Assembly (NCBI GenBank): GCA_964568355.1
Contig: CAZMRK010000334.1
Location: 1-34,216, forward strand
Origin: JAJPJX01 sp964568355
Lineage (GTDB): Bacteria > Acidobacteriota > Terriglobia > Bryobacterales > Bryobacteraceae
Length of the DNA: 34,216 bases
Direction of reading: 5' to 3'
Shown one piece after another: positions 6,431 to 14,476 of this stretch; the first letter of the stretch is position 1, and the number at the start of each line of letters is the position of its first letter. Made by a program: the position numbers and the translations under genes. The notes under the pieces are model-generated. The model saw nothing but the letters and a program-made list of their open reading frames with translations, did no database searches and was not told the DNA's origin.

Positions 6431-9137
6431 GGTAGGGCTCCCGAAAGGCCAGCCCCTGGACGTATTTTTCTCTCCCAAGACCGTCGCCGTCATCGGCGCT
6501 TCGGAAACAGCCGGAAGCGTCGGCCGCACGGTGCTCTGGAATCTGGTATCGAGCCCGTTTGGCGGAACCGTCTACCCGGTCAACCCCAAGCGACCGAGCA
6601 TTTTGGGCGTCAAAGCATACAAGAGCGTCAGCGACATCCCGGAGCAGGTGGATCTGGCGGTGGTAGTTACACCCGCCGCTACCGTGCCCGGCATCATCCA
6701 CGAATGCGCCGAAAACGGCGTGCGTGGGGCGGTGGTCATTTCGGCGGGATTCAAAGAGATCGGACCGGCCGGCCTGGAACTGGAAAAGCAGGTGCTGGCC
6801 GAAGCGCGCGCGGGAAATATGCGCGTGATCGGGCCGAACTGCCTGGGCGTGATGAGCCCGCTGACCGGCCTGAACGCGACCTTCGCGTCGCACATTGCGC
6901 GGCCCGGCAGCGTGGGCTTCATCAGCCAGAGCGGTGCGTTGTGCACAGCCGTGCTGGATTGGAGCCTGCGCGAGATGGTGGGCTTCAGCGCCTTCCTTTC
7001 ACTGGGGTCCATGGTGGATGTGGGCTGGGGCGACCTGATCTACTACCTGGGCAACGATCCGCGCACGCGCAGCATCGTCATCTACATGGAGACGATCGGC
7101 AACGCGCGCGCTTTTCTTTCGGCTGCCCGCGAAGTGGCGCTCAGCAAGCCGATTATCGTCATCAAAGCGGGAAGGACCGAGGCGGCGGCCAAAGCCGCGG
7201 CTTCGCATACCGGATCACTGGCCGGGAGCGACGAGGTGCTGGAAGCCGCTTTCCGGCGCAGCGGCGTGCTGCGGGTCAACAACATCGCTGATTTGTTCTA
7301 CATGGCCGAGGTGCTTTCGCGCCAGCCCAGCCCGAAAGGTCCCCGTCTCACCATCCTGACGAACGCAGGCGGTCCCGGGGTGCTGGCAACCGACGCCCTG
7401 ATCACTTCGGGTGGGGACTTGACGGAGCTGTCCCAGGAGACGATGGAAGCGCTGAACGGCTTTTTGCCGGCCGCATGGAGCCACAACAATCCCATTGACG
7501 TGCTCGGCGATGCCAGCCCCGAGCGCTACGCCAAAGCGGTGGAAGTGGCGGCCAAAGATCCCCATAGCGACGGTCTGCTGGTCGTCCTGACGCCGCAATC
7601 GATGACCGATCCCACGCAGACGGCCGAGCATCTCAAACCCTACGCCAAGCTGAACGGCAAGCCGATTCTGGCCAGTTGGATGGGCGGAGCGGATGTAGCC
7701 GCGGGCGAGGCCATTTTGAACCAGGCCGGCATCCCGACGTTTCCTTATCCGGATACCGCTGCCAAAGCCTTCGAGTACATGTGGCGCTATGGTTACAACC
7801 TGCAGGCGCTCTACGAGACGCCGGCGCTGCCCGCGGATTCGGCGGAGTGCACCCCGAACAAGGCGCACGCGGCGGACATTATCGCCAAAGCGCGGGCGGC
7901 CGGGCGGACGATCCTGACCGAGGCCGAATCGAAAGAGGTTTTGACTTCGTACTGCGTGCCCACGGTCCAGACCCTGGTGGCGAAGAGCCCCGAGGAAGCG
8001 GTAGCACACTCGGCCAAACTGGGCTACCCGGTGGTTCTGAAGCTCTTTTCTGAAACGATCACCCACAAGACGGACGTGGGCGGGGTGCAGCTAAACCTGG
8101 CGGACGCCAACGCCGTGACAAACGCCTACCGGCAGATTCAGGAATCGGTGGCGCAGAAAGTAGGGGCCGAGCACTTCCAGGGAGTAACGGTTCAGCCGAT
8201 GATCAAGCTCAACGACGGCTACGAGCTGATTATCGGCAGCAGCCTGGATGCCCAGTTCGGGCCGGTTCTGTTGTTCGGCACGGGCGGACAACTGGTGGAA
8301 GTCTTCAAGGACCGCGCGCTCGCCCTTCCGCCTCTGAACACCACGCTGGCGCGGCGCATGATGGAGCAGACCAAGATCTACCGCGCGCTGAAGGGTGTGC
8401 GTGGACGCAAACCCGTCCCGCTGGCCGAACTCGAACAACTGCTCACCCGGTTCAGCCAGTTGGTGATGGAGCAGCGCTGGATCAAAGAGATCGATATCAA
8501 CCCGCTGTTCGCCTCGGCAGACCGGCTGGTGGCGCTGGACGCACGCGTGGTGATCCACGGGCAGGAGGTGGAGGAGAGCCGGATTCCCAAGACCGCCATC
8601 CGCGCCTATCCCACGCGCTATGTCTCGGATTGGAAGCTGAAAGACGGTACCCCGGTCACGATTCGCCCGATTCGTCCCGAAGATGAGCCGATGATGGTGA
8701 AGTTCCACGAGACGCTCTCCGAGCGCAGCGTGTACCTGCGTTACTTCCATCTGATGAACCTGGGCCAGCGTGTCTCACACGAACGCCTGCGCCGTATTTG
8801 TTTCATCGACTACGACCGGGAGATGGCGTTGGTGGTGGAGCATCGCAACCCGCAGACGCACGAGACCGAGATCCTGGGGGTGGGGCGTCTGACCAAGCTG
8901 CACGAGGTCAACAATGCCGAGGTCGCCGTGCTGGTCAGCGACCACTACCAGGGACGCGGGCTCGGCCAGGAATTGCTGGCGCGCCTGCTGATTGTGGGAG
9001 CCGACGAACACCTGAGCGCTCTGACCGCGGATATCCTGCCGGACAACCGCCCGGTGATGCGCATCTGCGAGAAGCTCGGTTTCAAGCTCAAGCACTCGCT
9101 GGAAGACGAGGTTGTGAAGGCGCGGTTCGATCTGTAA
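6405..9137 (+). CDS. ADP-forming acyl-CoA synthetase fused to GNAT acetyltransferase
   Basis: 910 residues. Order of domains: CoA-binding Rossmann domain (about 15-140), two succinyl-CoA-ligase-like domains (150-460), ATP-grasp domain (about 500-720), and a C-terminal GNAT domain (about 745-905) with acetyl-CoA-binding loop QGRGLG starting at 849. His268 in SHTGSLAG matches the phospho-histidine of active ADP-forming acetyl-CoA synthetases. The whole architecture matches protein lysine acetyltransferase Pat/PatZ, whose synthetase half is described as inactive in enteric bacteria. Retention of the His suggests that this one may still interconvert acyl-CoA, ADP and Pi with acid and ATP as well as acetylate proteins (inference). 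ATG 6405 has GAGG about 9 bp upstream and lies inside the preceding gene. It acts in the cytosol. Confidence 0.9.
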   Translation: MQVTKPSRRVGLPKGQPLDVFFSPKTVAVIGASETAGSVGRTVLWNLVSSPFGGTVYPVNPKRPSILGVKAYKSVSDIPEQVDLAVVVTPAATVPGIIHECAENGVRGAVVISAGFKEIGPAGLELEKQVLAEARAGNMRVIGPNCLGVMSPLTGLNATFASHIARPGSVGFISQSGALCTAVLDWSLREMVGFSAFLSLGSMVDVGWGDLIYYLGNDPRTRSIVIYMETIGNARAFLSAAREVALSKPIIVIKAGRTEAAAKAAASHTGSLAGSDEVLEAAFRRSGVLRVNNIADLFYMAEVLSRQPSPKGPRLTILTNAGGPGVLATDALITSGGDLTELSQETMEALNGFLPAAWSHNNPIDVLGDASPERYAKAVEVAAKDPHSDGLLVVLTPQSMTDPTQTAEHLKPYAKLNGKPILASWMGGADVAAGEAILNQAGIPTFPYPDTAAKAFEYMWRYGYNLQALYETPALPADSAECTPNKAHAADIIAKARAAGRTILTEAESKEVLTSYCVPTVQTLVAKSPEEAVAHSAKLGYPVVLKLFSETITHKTDVGGVQLNLADANAVTNAYRQIQESVAQKVGAEHFQGVTVQPMIKLNDGYELIIGSSLDAQFGPVLLFGTGGQLVEVFKDRALALPPLNTTLARRMMEQTKIYRALKGVRGRKPVPLAELEQLLTRFSQLVMEQRWIKEIDINPLFASADRLVALDARVVIHGQEVEESRIPKTAIRAYPTRYVSDWKLKDGTPVTIRPIRPEDEPMMVKFHETLSERSVYLRYFHLMNLGQRVSHERLRRICFIDYDREMALVVEHRNPQTHETEILGVGRLTKLHEVNNAEVAVLVSDHYQGRGLGQELLARLLIVGADEHLSALTADILPDNRPVMRICEKLGFKLKHSLEDEVVKARFDL

Positions 9138-9166
9138 AACAAGCGCGCCACCAGGAACTTGTTACA
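9133..9166. terminator. Inverted repeat spanning two convergent stop codons
   Basis: TGTAAAACAAG (9133-9143) pairs with CTTGTTACA (9158-9166) with two extra A bases on the left arm and a 14-nt loop. Each arm contains the stop codon of one convergent gene (TAA 9135-9137 plus strand, TAA 9164-9162 minus strand). It may act as a weak bidirectional terminator. The stem is AT-rich and has no T-tract, so support is limited. Confidence 0.3.
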
Positions 9167-9746
9167 TCAGTAGGTCTACCAGGTTCAGGATGAGATAGGT
9201 CGCCGGGTCATAGACGACTACGTAACCCTGATAGTAGCCGCAGTCATAGCCAGGCGGGATGGGCGGCAGATAGCCGAGCACGGGCGGTGGCACCGGTGTG
9301 AAGTAATGAACATTGTAGGCCGGGACGTATCCGCCCACAATGAACTGCGGCCGCCTCGAGCGATTGATTCCGGGCAAGACGCGCCGATAATGCCGGATCA
9401 ACCTGTCCCTGTCCTGCGAACGAAACTGATAGTTGGGCCTCGGTCCGGTGGGCGGCCTGACCGGAGGTCGAGCGGGAGGCCTCGCCACGGGGTGCGAAGG
9501 CGGCCTCGCGGTAGGCCGGCTCGAGTTGCCGGGGTGCGGCGGTCTGGCCGGCTGAGGGTTAGGACGATTCGGTTGGCCCGGGCGGGAGTTACCTTCGGGT
9601 CTCGTGGGTGGTTTTTGCGGCCTTCCTCCTCTCCCGGGCGGGCCCTGCCCAAAGGCGATTATGGACCAGAACATTCCCGCCAGGAACGAAAGTTCAAGCC
9701 ACCACAAACCGATTCGACCGAGCCTTGCTGCCGCGCGCAACCCCAT
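9162..9746 (-). CDS. Secreted proline/arginine-rich hypothetical protein
   Basis: 194 residues from ATG at 9746, preceded by a GGAGGGAGGAA ribosome site. The open frame continues to 10217 but that extension overlaps the opposite-strand gene and has non-coding composition. After a positively charged start, a hydrophobic segment (WWLELSFLAGMFWSIIAFG) is a signal peptide or anchor. A long Pro/Arg/Gly tract (about residues 40-105, RPP and PPxRP repeats) follows, then a compact C-terminal region rich in Tyr and Pro (YVPAYNVHYF, PGYDCGYYQGYVVVYDP). The tail resembles small Tyr/Gly-rich envelope proteins common in Acidobacteria, which is an inference. No enzymatic motif is seen. It is probably located in the envelope. 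Function is unknown. Confidence 0.65.
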   Translation of the reverse strand: MGLRAAARLGRIGLWWLELSFLAGMFWSIIAFGQGPPGRGGRPQKPPTRPEGNSRPGQPNRPNPQPARPPHPGNSSRPTARPPSHPVARPPARPPVRPPTGPRPNYQFRSQDRDRLIRHYRRVLPGINRSRRPQFIVGGYVPAYNVHYFTPVPPPVLGYLPPIPPGYDCGYYQGYVVVYDPATYLILNLVDLLM

Positions 9747-9830
9747 CCGGAGAATTCCTCCCTCCTGAGAGTGTATCGAACCCGGGTGCTGCGTATGAAA
9801 GAATTTTCCGGGGAGTGCTGGCAGCGGGGA

Positions 9831-9850
9831 ATTCGGTTTGGCCGCTTGCT
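9831..9850 (-). repeat. Partial inverted copy of the REP-like repeat
   Basis: These 20 bases match the reverse complement of 14276-14295 (one end of the REP-like element) at 18 of 20 positions, and similarity appears to continue a few bases to the left. It lies in the divergent intergenic region between the proline-rich protein and the following plus-strand gene. It may be a relic of the same repeat family; the short length leaves room for chance. Confidence 0.35.
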
Positions 9851-9906
9851 TCCCCGGATTTTTTCGCAGATCCTCACGCAAGAGGTATCCTGACACAGGG
9901 AGCATT

Positions 9907-10269
9907 ATGCTGGATCTCGAATCGCTGCTATCGGGTAAACCCATACCTCCCGTTGACGCAAACGATGTGAAGCGCATTTGGGAGCTGACTTTTGACGGCC
10001 CTGAGGGTAAACAGGCGCCAAACGCATGTATGGGCTGGGATGTGCGCTTGGTTATCGAGCAATGCAGCCAAGGCGCGGACCCCCTGGCGGTTTTCTTTCG
10101 AGCCTCTCTCCTGAAGTCGCTGCGGGAGGGGGAATTGCCCGACGAATGGCGCGACGGCGGCCGCTTCCATGACGTCGTATTCCAGACTCTCGCGACTTTC
10201 CCGCTTCCGGAAGGCATTCAGAGTTTCCGTCCCGACGAGTTCGTGGAGGCGTTGCGAAAAGGGCTGTAA
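9907..10269 (+). CDS. Hypothetical cytosolic protein
   Basis: 120 residues from ATG 9907, with GGGAG 6-10 bp upstream; the longer frame to 9838 runs through intergenic sequence containing a repeat fragment. The composition is that of a soluble, mildly acidic globular protein (IWELTFDGPEG, CMGWDVRLVIEQ, WRDGGRFHDVVFQTLATFPLP). There is no signal peptide, membrane segment or recognisable motif. It is flanked by a convergent glycosyltransferase gene 14 bp away and a divergent secreted-protein gene, so it is probably monocistronic. I do not recognise the family. Confidence 0.65.
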   Translation: MLDLESLLSGKPIPPVDANDVKRIWELTFDGPEGKQAPNACMGWDVRLVIEQCSQGADPLAVFFRASLLKSLREGELPDEWRDGGRFHDVVFQTLATFPLPEGIQSFRPDEFVEALRKGL

Positions 10270-10283
10270 AGTCCTTTCCGGCG

Positions 10284-12182
10284 CTACTTTTCAAAGACGA
10301 GGGACTCGCCGATGGTAAGGGATCGAGAGAAGGAGCGGTAGAGGTCCTCGCGCTTGCGGTCTCCGGCACAGTTGAGGCAGACCACGGCGCAAGGGCTCTG
10401 ATCGACCGGTTGGCGGAACGGCTTCGAAGCATTCTCCACTCCGGTGTGCAGGAACAGCGCGCTCGGTTGGCGCGCGCGGACGAGGGCCATCAGCGGGTAT
10501 TCCAGCGGAAAATCGGAGATGTCGATTCCGATTGTGTTGCACCTGCTGCGCGCCAAAAGATCGGTCACACGCTCGTAGGCAGGGCGGACATCCCACGCGG
10601 TCATGTCGGCAAAATATTGCGTAGCCCGCGGCACGTGAAAGACGCTGCGGGGGCCTTTGAGCGGGCGCACCCAATTTTCCCATACGGGTCTCCGCGCAAC
10701 GCTCAGGAGAAACAGGCAGAGCAGCACCTGTGGAAGCACCCGCGGAGTCGCGGGTAGGGCACGGGGGAACGTATCCAGCACAGAGCCAGCCAGCGGAGCG
10801 CCGGCCACCAGCAAGGGCAGCAACAGGCGCGTCTCGAAAGGCTGCCATTTGAGGTAAGCGGAGAAGGCGACAAATCCCGTAAATAAGCCGAATCCATAAA
10901 CCGCGGTGAGCCAGCCCTGGCGGCGAAGGCCTCGCCAGCAGGCGATCACGCCGGCGAGAGCGAGGATGAGCAAATGCCACTGGCTGTTCGCGTTGGCCTC
11001 ATGGTTGGCATTTCTGGGCGGCTGAAAAGTGCTCCAACGCCAGGTGGTCGCCGGGTCGTTTACATCGATCCTCAACCAATGGTGTGCGCGGACTACGACG
11101 GCGTATACCTGCTGGTTTCGCTCCTGGCTACGGCCGCCGAGTTGCTCCGAGAGGTTGCGCAGCATGTTCGACGCCGTCTGCTTCCAGCCGAAGGTCTCAT
11201 TTCGCCAGCGAAAGAAGCCGTCGCCATGAGCGGAATCGAAGCCCAGAATCGATCCGCTCAACTGAAGATTTCGCGCGTAGTGCGGCGTATTGAGGAGCAG
11301 CGCGCAGACTCCGGCGGCGAACAGGCACGCGAGGTCCTGTCGCCGGGGAGGGCGCAATACAGGAAACAGAACCGCGAGCAGCAGCCAGGGCGCAAACAGA
11401 TAGGCCGTAGCTTTGGTGAGGACGGCCAGTCCGAGCGCGAAACCGCAGAACACGGCATCGGCCATCGCGTGTGTGCGCGCGAACCGTAACACGCAATAGA
11501 TGGCGGCAACCAACCACATGGCGAGGAAGTAGTCATTCTTAGCGCCGCTTGAAGCCAGGATGCCGCCGGGAACCGTTGCGCAGAACAACGCGGAGATCGC
11601 CTGCCCGCGCGGCCCGGCGCCGAACTCGCGCGCCACAGCCGAAACGCCGATGATGCTTGCGAGAGAGGCGAACCATTGAACCAGATTAACCCAGTAGTCG
11701 CTGCCCGTTAACAGATAGGTGTGCAGCATGCAGTATTCCGTGAACGGCTGCAGCATGATCTGGTTCAGGTAAGGCGTGGGGAAGAAGCGAATGCTGGACT
11801 GTTCCGCCCAATATACGACGCGAGGCAGGTGATACGCCATCGCATCGGCGCTATTCGGCGGGCTTGCGACGGCGGCAGTGGCGGTCAGGGCCAGAACCCA
11901 GACGATGCCAGCGCAGCAGAATAGTACAACGGGGTCGCGGGCAGATCTCGGAAGTTTGGGAATAGCCGGTTGCGCAAAACGAAAGAACTGCACGCCCACG
12001 AGAGCCGCTACGATCCAGCAGACGGCCAGAGGCACCCGCCGCAAAGCGTCGAATACGCTCAACAGTTCGGTGATGGCGAGCATCGTGACACCCCAGACGA
12101 TAAGCAGGCGGAGGAAGCAATCGCGGACGCCAGTTGGCACACTCCGATCGTAGCGCCGCGATGGAGCAAGCGGATGAGCCAA
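10284..12182 (-). CDS. GT39/PMT-like polytopic membrane glycosyltransferase
   Basis: Up to 632 residues with about ten or more membrane helices and a soluble C-terminal domain (from about 500). The first large loop has SADAMAYHLPRV, with an Asp placed like the catalytic Asp of the ArnT/PMT (GT-C) fold. A later loop with GAKNDYFLAMW and other polar residues fits lipid-linked sugar transferases. It probably moves a sugar from a polyprenyl-phosphate donor to an envelope acceptor; donor and acceptor cannot be told. The start is uncertain. The longest frame begins with TTG 12182 without a ribosome site and lies inside a repeat, while GTG 12140 and ATG 12083 are alternatives nearer the first helix. 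No other glycan genes are adjacent. Confidence 0.75.
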   Translation of the reverse strand: MAHPLAPSRRYDRSVPTGVRDCFLRLLIVWGVTMLAITELLSVFDALRRVPLAVCWIVAALVGVQFFRFAQPAIPKLPRSARDPVVLFCCAGIVWVLALTATAAVASPPNSADAMAYHLPRVVYWAEQSSIRFFPTPYLNQIMLQPFTEYCMLHTYLLTGSDYWVNLVQWFASLASIIGVSAVAREFGAGPRGQAISALFCATVPGGILASSGAKNDYFLAMWLVAAIYCVLRFARTHAMADAVFCGFALGLAVLTKATAYLFAPWLLLAVLFPVLRPPRRQDLACLFAAGVCALLLNTPHYARNLQLSGSILGFDSAHGDGFFRWRNETFGWKQTASNMLRNLSEQLGGRSQERNQQVYAVVVRAHHWLRIDVNDPATTWRWSTFQPPRNANHEANANSQWHLLILALAGVIACWRGLRRQGWLTAVYGFGLFTGFVAFSAYLKWQPFETRLLLPLLVAGAPLAGSVLDTFPRALPATPRVLPQVLLCLFLLSVARRPVWENWVRPLKGPRSVFHVPRATQYFADMTAWDVRPAYERVTDLLARSRCNTIGIDISDFPLEYPLMALVRARQPSALFLHTGVENASKPFRQPVDQSPCAVVCLNCAGDRKREDLYRSFSRSLTIGESLVFEK

Positions 12183-12282
12183 ATCGCCCGGTCAACGTAC
12201 TGGCGCTCCGACCGTGAAGTCCGCTCCCTTGCGATCGCGGTTCAGCGGCAGGACGGAACCGCACGCGCGAGCAAGCGGGCAC
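12165..12282 (+). repeat. REP-like imperfect palindromic repeat, copy 1
   Basis: The 26 bases 12253-12278 match 14259-14284 at 25 positions, and the flanking sequence (GTCCGCTCCC, then a CGCGGTTC-like arm) is also shared. The unit is an imperfect palindrome: CCGCT...GCGGTTC on the left faces GGAACCGC...AGCGG on the right. A second shared block (agcaagcgga followed by a divergent stretch ending cccggtc, 12165-12193) precedes it here but follows it in copy 2. The copy covers the putative TTG start of the glycosyltransferase gene and the promoter region of the next gene. Confidence 0.65.
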
Positions 12283-12299
12283 ACTAGTAGCCTGGAGAT

Positions 12300-12665
12300 A
12301 TGAAGACGTTCCAACACGAATGGATTTTCGATCCATTTGCTGATCACCCGACCTTCTTTACCAAGAGAATGTTCGGTGGGTTGGCCGCGTACCTTTTCGA
12401 GCGGCAAATGTTGTTGCTTGTTGAGCCAACGAAATCCGGCCGCTGGAACTGGCACGGAGTTCTGGTCTGTACGGACTACCGACATCACGCCTCCATTCAG
12501 GCCGAGTTCCCGGCGCTGAAGCCGCATGACTTCCTGCAAAAGTGGCTTTTCATCGATTCGCGGCACGACGATTTCGAATCCACCATGGAAGCCGTAGCAA
12601 GGTGTGTAGCAAGCAACGACCGTCGCTTCGGCATCATGCCCAAAGATCGGAAGCCGAAGAAGTGA
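12300..12665 (+). CDS. TfoX N-terminal-like small protein
   Basis: 121 residues from ATG 12300 with GGAG just upstream. The core KRMFGGLAAYLFERQMLLLVEP resembles the first strand-helix block of the TfoX/Sxy N-terminal fold (MFGG followed by a buried strand). A WNWHGVLVC strand and an HDFLQKWLFI block follow, and the C-terminus is Lys/Arg rich. TfoX proteins influence competence in gamma-proteobacteria, but single-domain relatives elsewhere have no settled role, so the name should not be read as a competence function. It stands alone between a repeat copy and an amber-interrupted gene. No signal peptide or membrane segment is visible. Confidence 0.6.
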   Translation: MKTFQHEWIFDPFADHPTFFTKRMFGGLAAYLFERQMLLLVEPTKSGRWNWHGVLVCTDYRHHASIQAEFPALKPHDFLQKWLFIDSRHDDFESTMEAVARCVASNDRRFGIMPKDRKPKK

Positions 12666-12806
12666 AAGCCCGGCAGGCCGCGACCCGAGTTCCCGCCGGC
12701 AACAAGTGCCACCCGGTCTGCCGGAATCGTGAGGCGAAGGGCATGGGCAGCGGACTGCTGCTCGACACCTCCAGGCTAGACCCCGCGTTATACTTTAGGT
12801 CAAAAC

Positions 12807-13754
12807 GTGCTGCCGCTACTCATTGCGCTTCTGCAAGTAGGCGTTGCTGCACCGGGCCATGCGAAGCGGCCGGTTGAGACTCTTGCCCTGATCGATCAGG
12901 CTCACGCGCTGGCGCCCGAATTTAGCGCTGACATTTTGCTGCGTGTTGCCGATTCGCGCCTTGTAAACGATCGCAAATGGAAGCAGGAACTGATCGAGGA
13001 AGCATTCCTCACAGGCGGACGGGCCCCCCTGCCCTATCGCCAGCACGGAGAGACCCAGACAGATACGCGCTCCGCGCGGGCGGTCTGGGACAATAAGCTG
13101 GATGCGCTCTCCCTTCAGACGCGTGCCGTCGACCTGATGCTGGCGATTGACCCGCAGCGGGCGCGCGCACTCTTCGAAGACATCATTTTTCCCCAGGCGC
13201 CACCGCGGACATGCGCCGATGTGCTGAGGCCTGACGTGTCCGCGTACCAGGCGGCCGCATCCATCTTTGAACGTGGTTTCACTCAGATCCAGCGTGACAA
13301 AGAGGATCACTTAGTATTCCTGGAACGGATTGCCGGCTCTGTGCAGTCGCCGGTTCACGTCGGGCCGACCATCAGGCTGATCCTGACGTTGCAGTTGACG
13401 ACAGCCCAGCGCCAGGCGCTGGCGGGTACGTTTGCGGCCGCTCTCGACCGGATCGAGGGGGCGGACCGATCATCTGTCGCCTCAGCAGCAAACCTCGTGC
13501 CTTCGGACACTGCCGCGCTGCGATCCGTGGCGTCACTGCTCATGCCCGCACTCAGGACGTACCTCGTTCATCAACTGAGAGCTCCTCGCTGCCGCGGAGC
13601 ATTCGAGATCCGTCAAGAAGGGATGCCCGTAGTCCTCGCGGGATTCAACCAACTGGCCAAGGCGCTGGACCCGGCGGGAGGAAGGTATCAGCCCATATCC
13701 GCCGAGGAATGCCACCCCATCAAGGAAGAAGAAGGTTATGTCCAGCAGCCCTAG
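12807..13754 (+). CDS. Secreted hypothetical protein, N-terminal part before an in-frame amber stop
   Basis: 315 residues from GTG 12807. A short hydrophobic start (LPLLIALLQVGVAAPGHA) looks like a signal peptide. The rest is mostly helical (LALIDQAHALAPEFSADILLRVADS and similar), without catalytic motifs or membrane segments. A TATACT at 12790-12795 may be a -10 element for a very short leader. The frame ends in TAG 13752-13754, but the same frame then stays open for a further 455 codons' worth of bases divided by three (to 14210) with protein-like sequence, so I read this as the front half of a longer gene. Resemblance to lineage-specific Acidobacteria helical secreted proteins is from memory and unverified. 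Function is unknown. Confidence 0.6.
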   Translation: MLPLLIALLQVGVAAPGHAKRPVETLALIDQAHALAPEFSADILLRVADSRLVNDRKWKQELIEEAFLTGGRAPLPYRQHGETQTDTRSARAVWDNKLDALSLQTRAVDLMLAIDPQRARALFEDIIFPQAPPRTCADVLRPDVSAYQAAASIFERGFTQIQRDKEDHLVFLERIAGSVQSPVHVGPTIRLILTLQLTTAQRQALAGTFAAALDRIEGADRSSVASAANLVPSDTAALRSVASLLMPALRTYLVHQLRAPRCRGAFEIRQEGMPVVLAGFNQLAKALDPAGGRYQPISAEECHPIKEEEGYVQQP

Positions 13755-14210
13755 TGGCAATCCACGCGATCGAAAGAGGTGTTGGCGGCTCTGAAGTGGC
13801 TAAACCACGGCAATCGAAACCTCCCAGGGGATAAGCGATTCTGGACAGCAGAGGAGCGCACCTCCAACGAATGGAATGCGCATTTCACCGACACTCTCAA
13901 GCTCATTGAGGGATGGAAGGAGGACGAAGAAGAATCTGCTGACGACTGGTTCGGGATGGTGTCCGAGGCCTTGGAGCTCCTTGCCGAGAAGGTTCCACCC
14001 GGGAGTCAACGCGACGTGGCGATGGGCAGGTTTCTCGGCTTCATGGAAGCACGCTACGCGGTGGTTGAGAATCACAATCTATGGTTCACGCAACTGCACG
14101 GTCTCTGGCGCTCAAAAGATCGATGGATCGTAGAACAGTTGTCGCATAGCCGCGATCCAGTAATCGCACTTTACACGAAAGTGAACCAGTTGACGGCCTC
14201 CGAGCACTAG
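13755..14210 (+). pseudogene. C-terminal continuation of the amber-interrupted gene
   Basis: This segment is in the same frame as the upstream open frame and separated from it only by TAG 13752-13754. The eight codons right after the stop (WQSTRSKE) run without a break into ALKWLNHGNRNLP and a well-composed helical domain (FTDTLKLIEGWKEDEEES, FLGFMEARYAVVENHNLWF). The only nearby start candidates are GTG 13779 and TTG 13782, with AAAGAGG overlapping the GTG, so independent translation of 143 residues is possible but poorly supported. The simplest reading is a single gene of about 467 codons (12807-14210) inactivated, or shortened, by one nonsense change. A sequencing error is the main alternative. 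Confidence 0.55.
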
Positions 14211-14212
14211 GG

Positions 14213-14312
14213 CTCTGACCTGAGGTCCGCTCCCGTATGGTCGCGCTTCGGTCTCGGAACGGAACCGCACGCGCCAGCAAGCGGACCAACCGAATCACCC
14301 GGTCCGAGCACC
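14213..14312 (+). repeat. REP-like imperfect palindromic repeat, copy 2
   Basis: This is a direct-orientation relative of the element at 12165-12282. Shared blocks are GTCCGCTCCC, the 26-bp block at 14259-14284 (25 of 26 identical), and a terminal part, agcaagcgga...cccggtc (14276-14303). The element begins right after the stop of the interrupted gene and lies in a 266-bp non-coding stretch before the oxidoreductase. No transposase is associated, which fits a REP/MITE-like dispersed element rather than an insertion sequence. Confidence 0.65.
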
Positions 14313-14476
14313 AGGGCAGGGGCATGGTACCTGCGGAACGCAGCCTGTGTTCCGCAACGGTTGCGCAGTGCCGTGACGCAACTTGGGGCGGATTTCGGAA
14401 GACCGTGGCAACGGCCCACTTGCAATCCCCTTCGTGCAGACGAGTGTGCCTCAGGCTAGAATGCTGGTTGAAGTCC

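Noticed and set aside
9440..9610. Possible CRISPR-like or tandem DNA repeat
   Set aside because: The repetitiveness comes from Pro/Arg codons of the secreted protein; there are no equal-length direct repeats with unique spacers.
9747..10217. N-terminal extension of the proline-rich minus-strand protein to 10217
   Set aside because: It lies opposite the hypothetical gene at 9907-10269; the AGGAGG-led ATG at 9746 directly before a signal peptide is the better start.
13752..13754. Pyrrolysine insertion at the amber codon
   Set aside because: No pyrrolysine genes are visible and the codon sits in an otherwise ordinary secreted protein; a nonsense mutation is simpler.
14237..14476. Upstream extension of the Gfo/Idh/MocA frame
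   Set aside because: It consists of repeat-derived sequence; the twin-arginine signal begins at ATG 14477.
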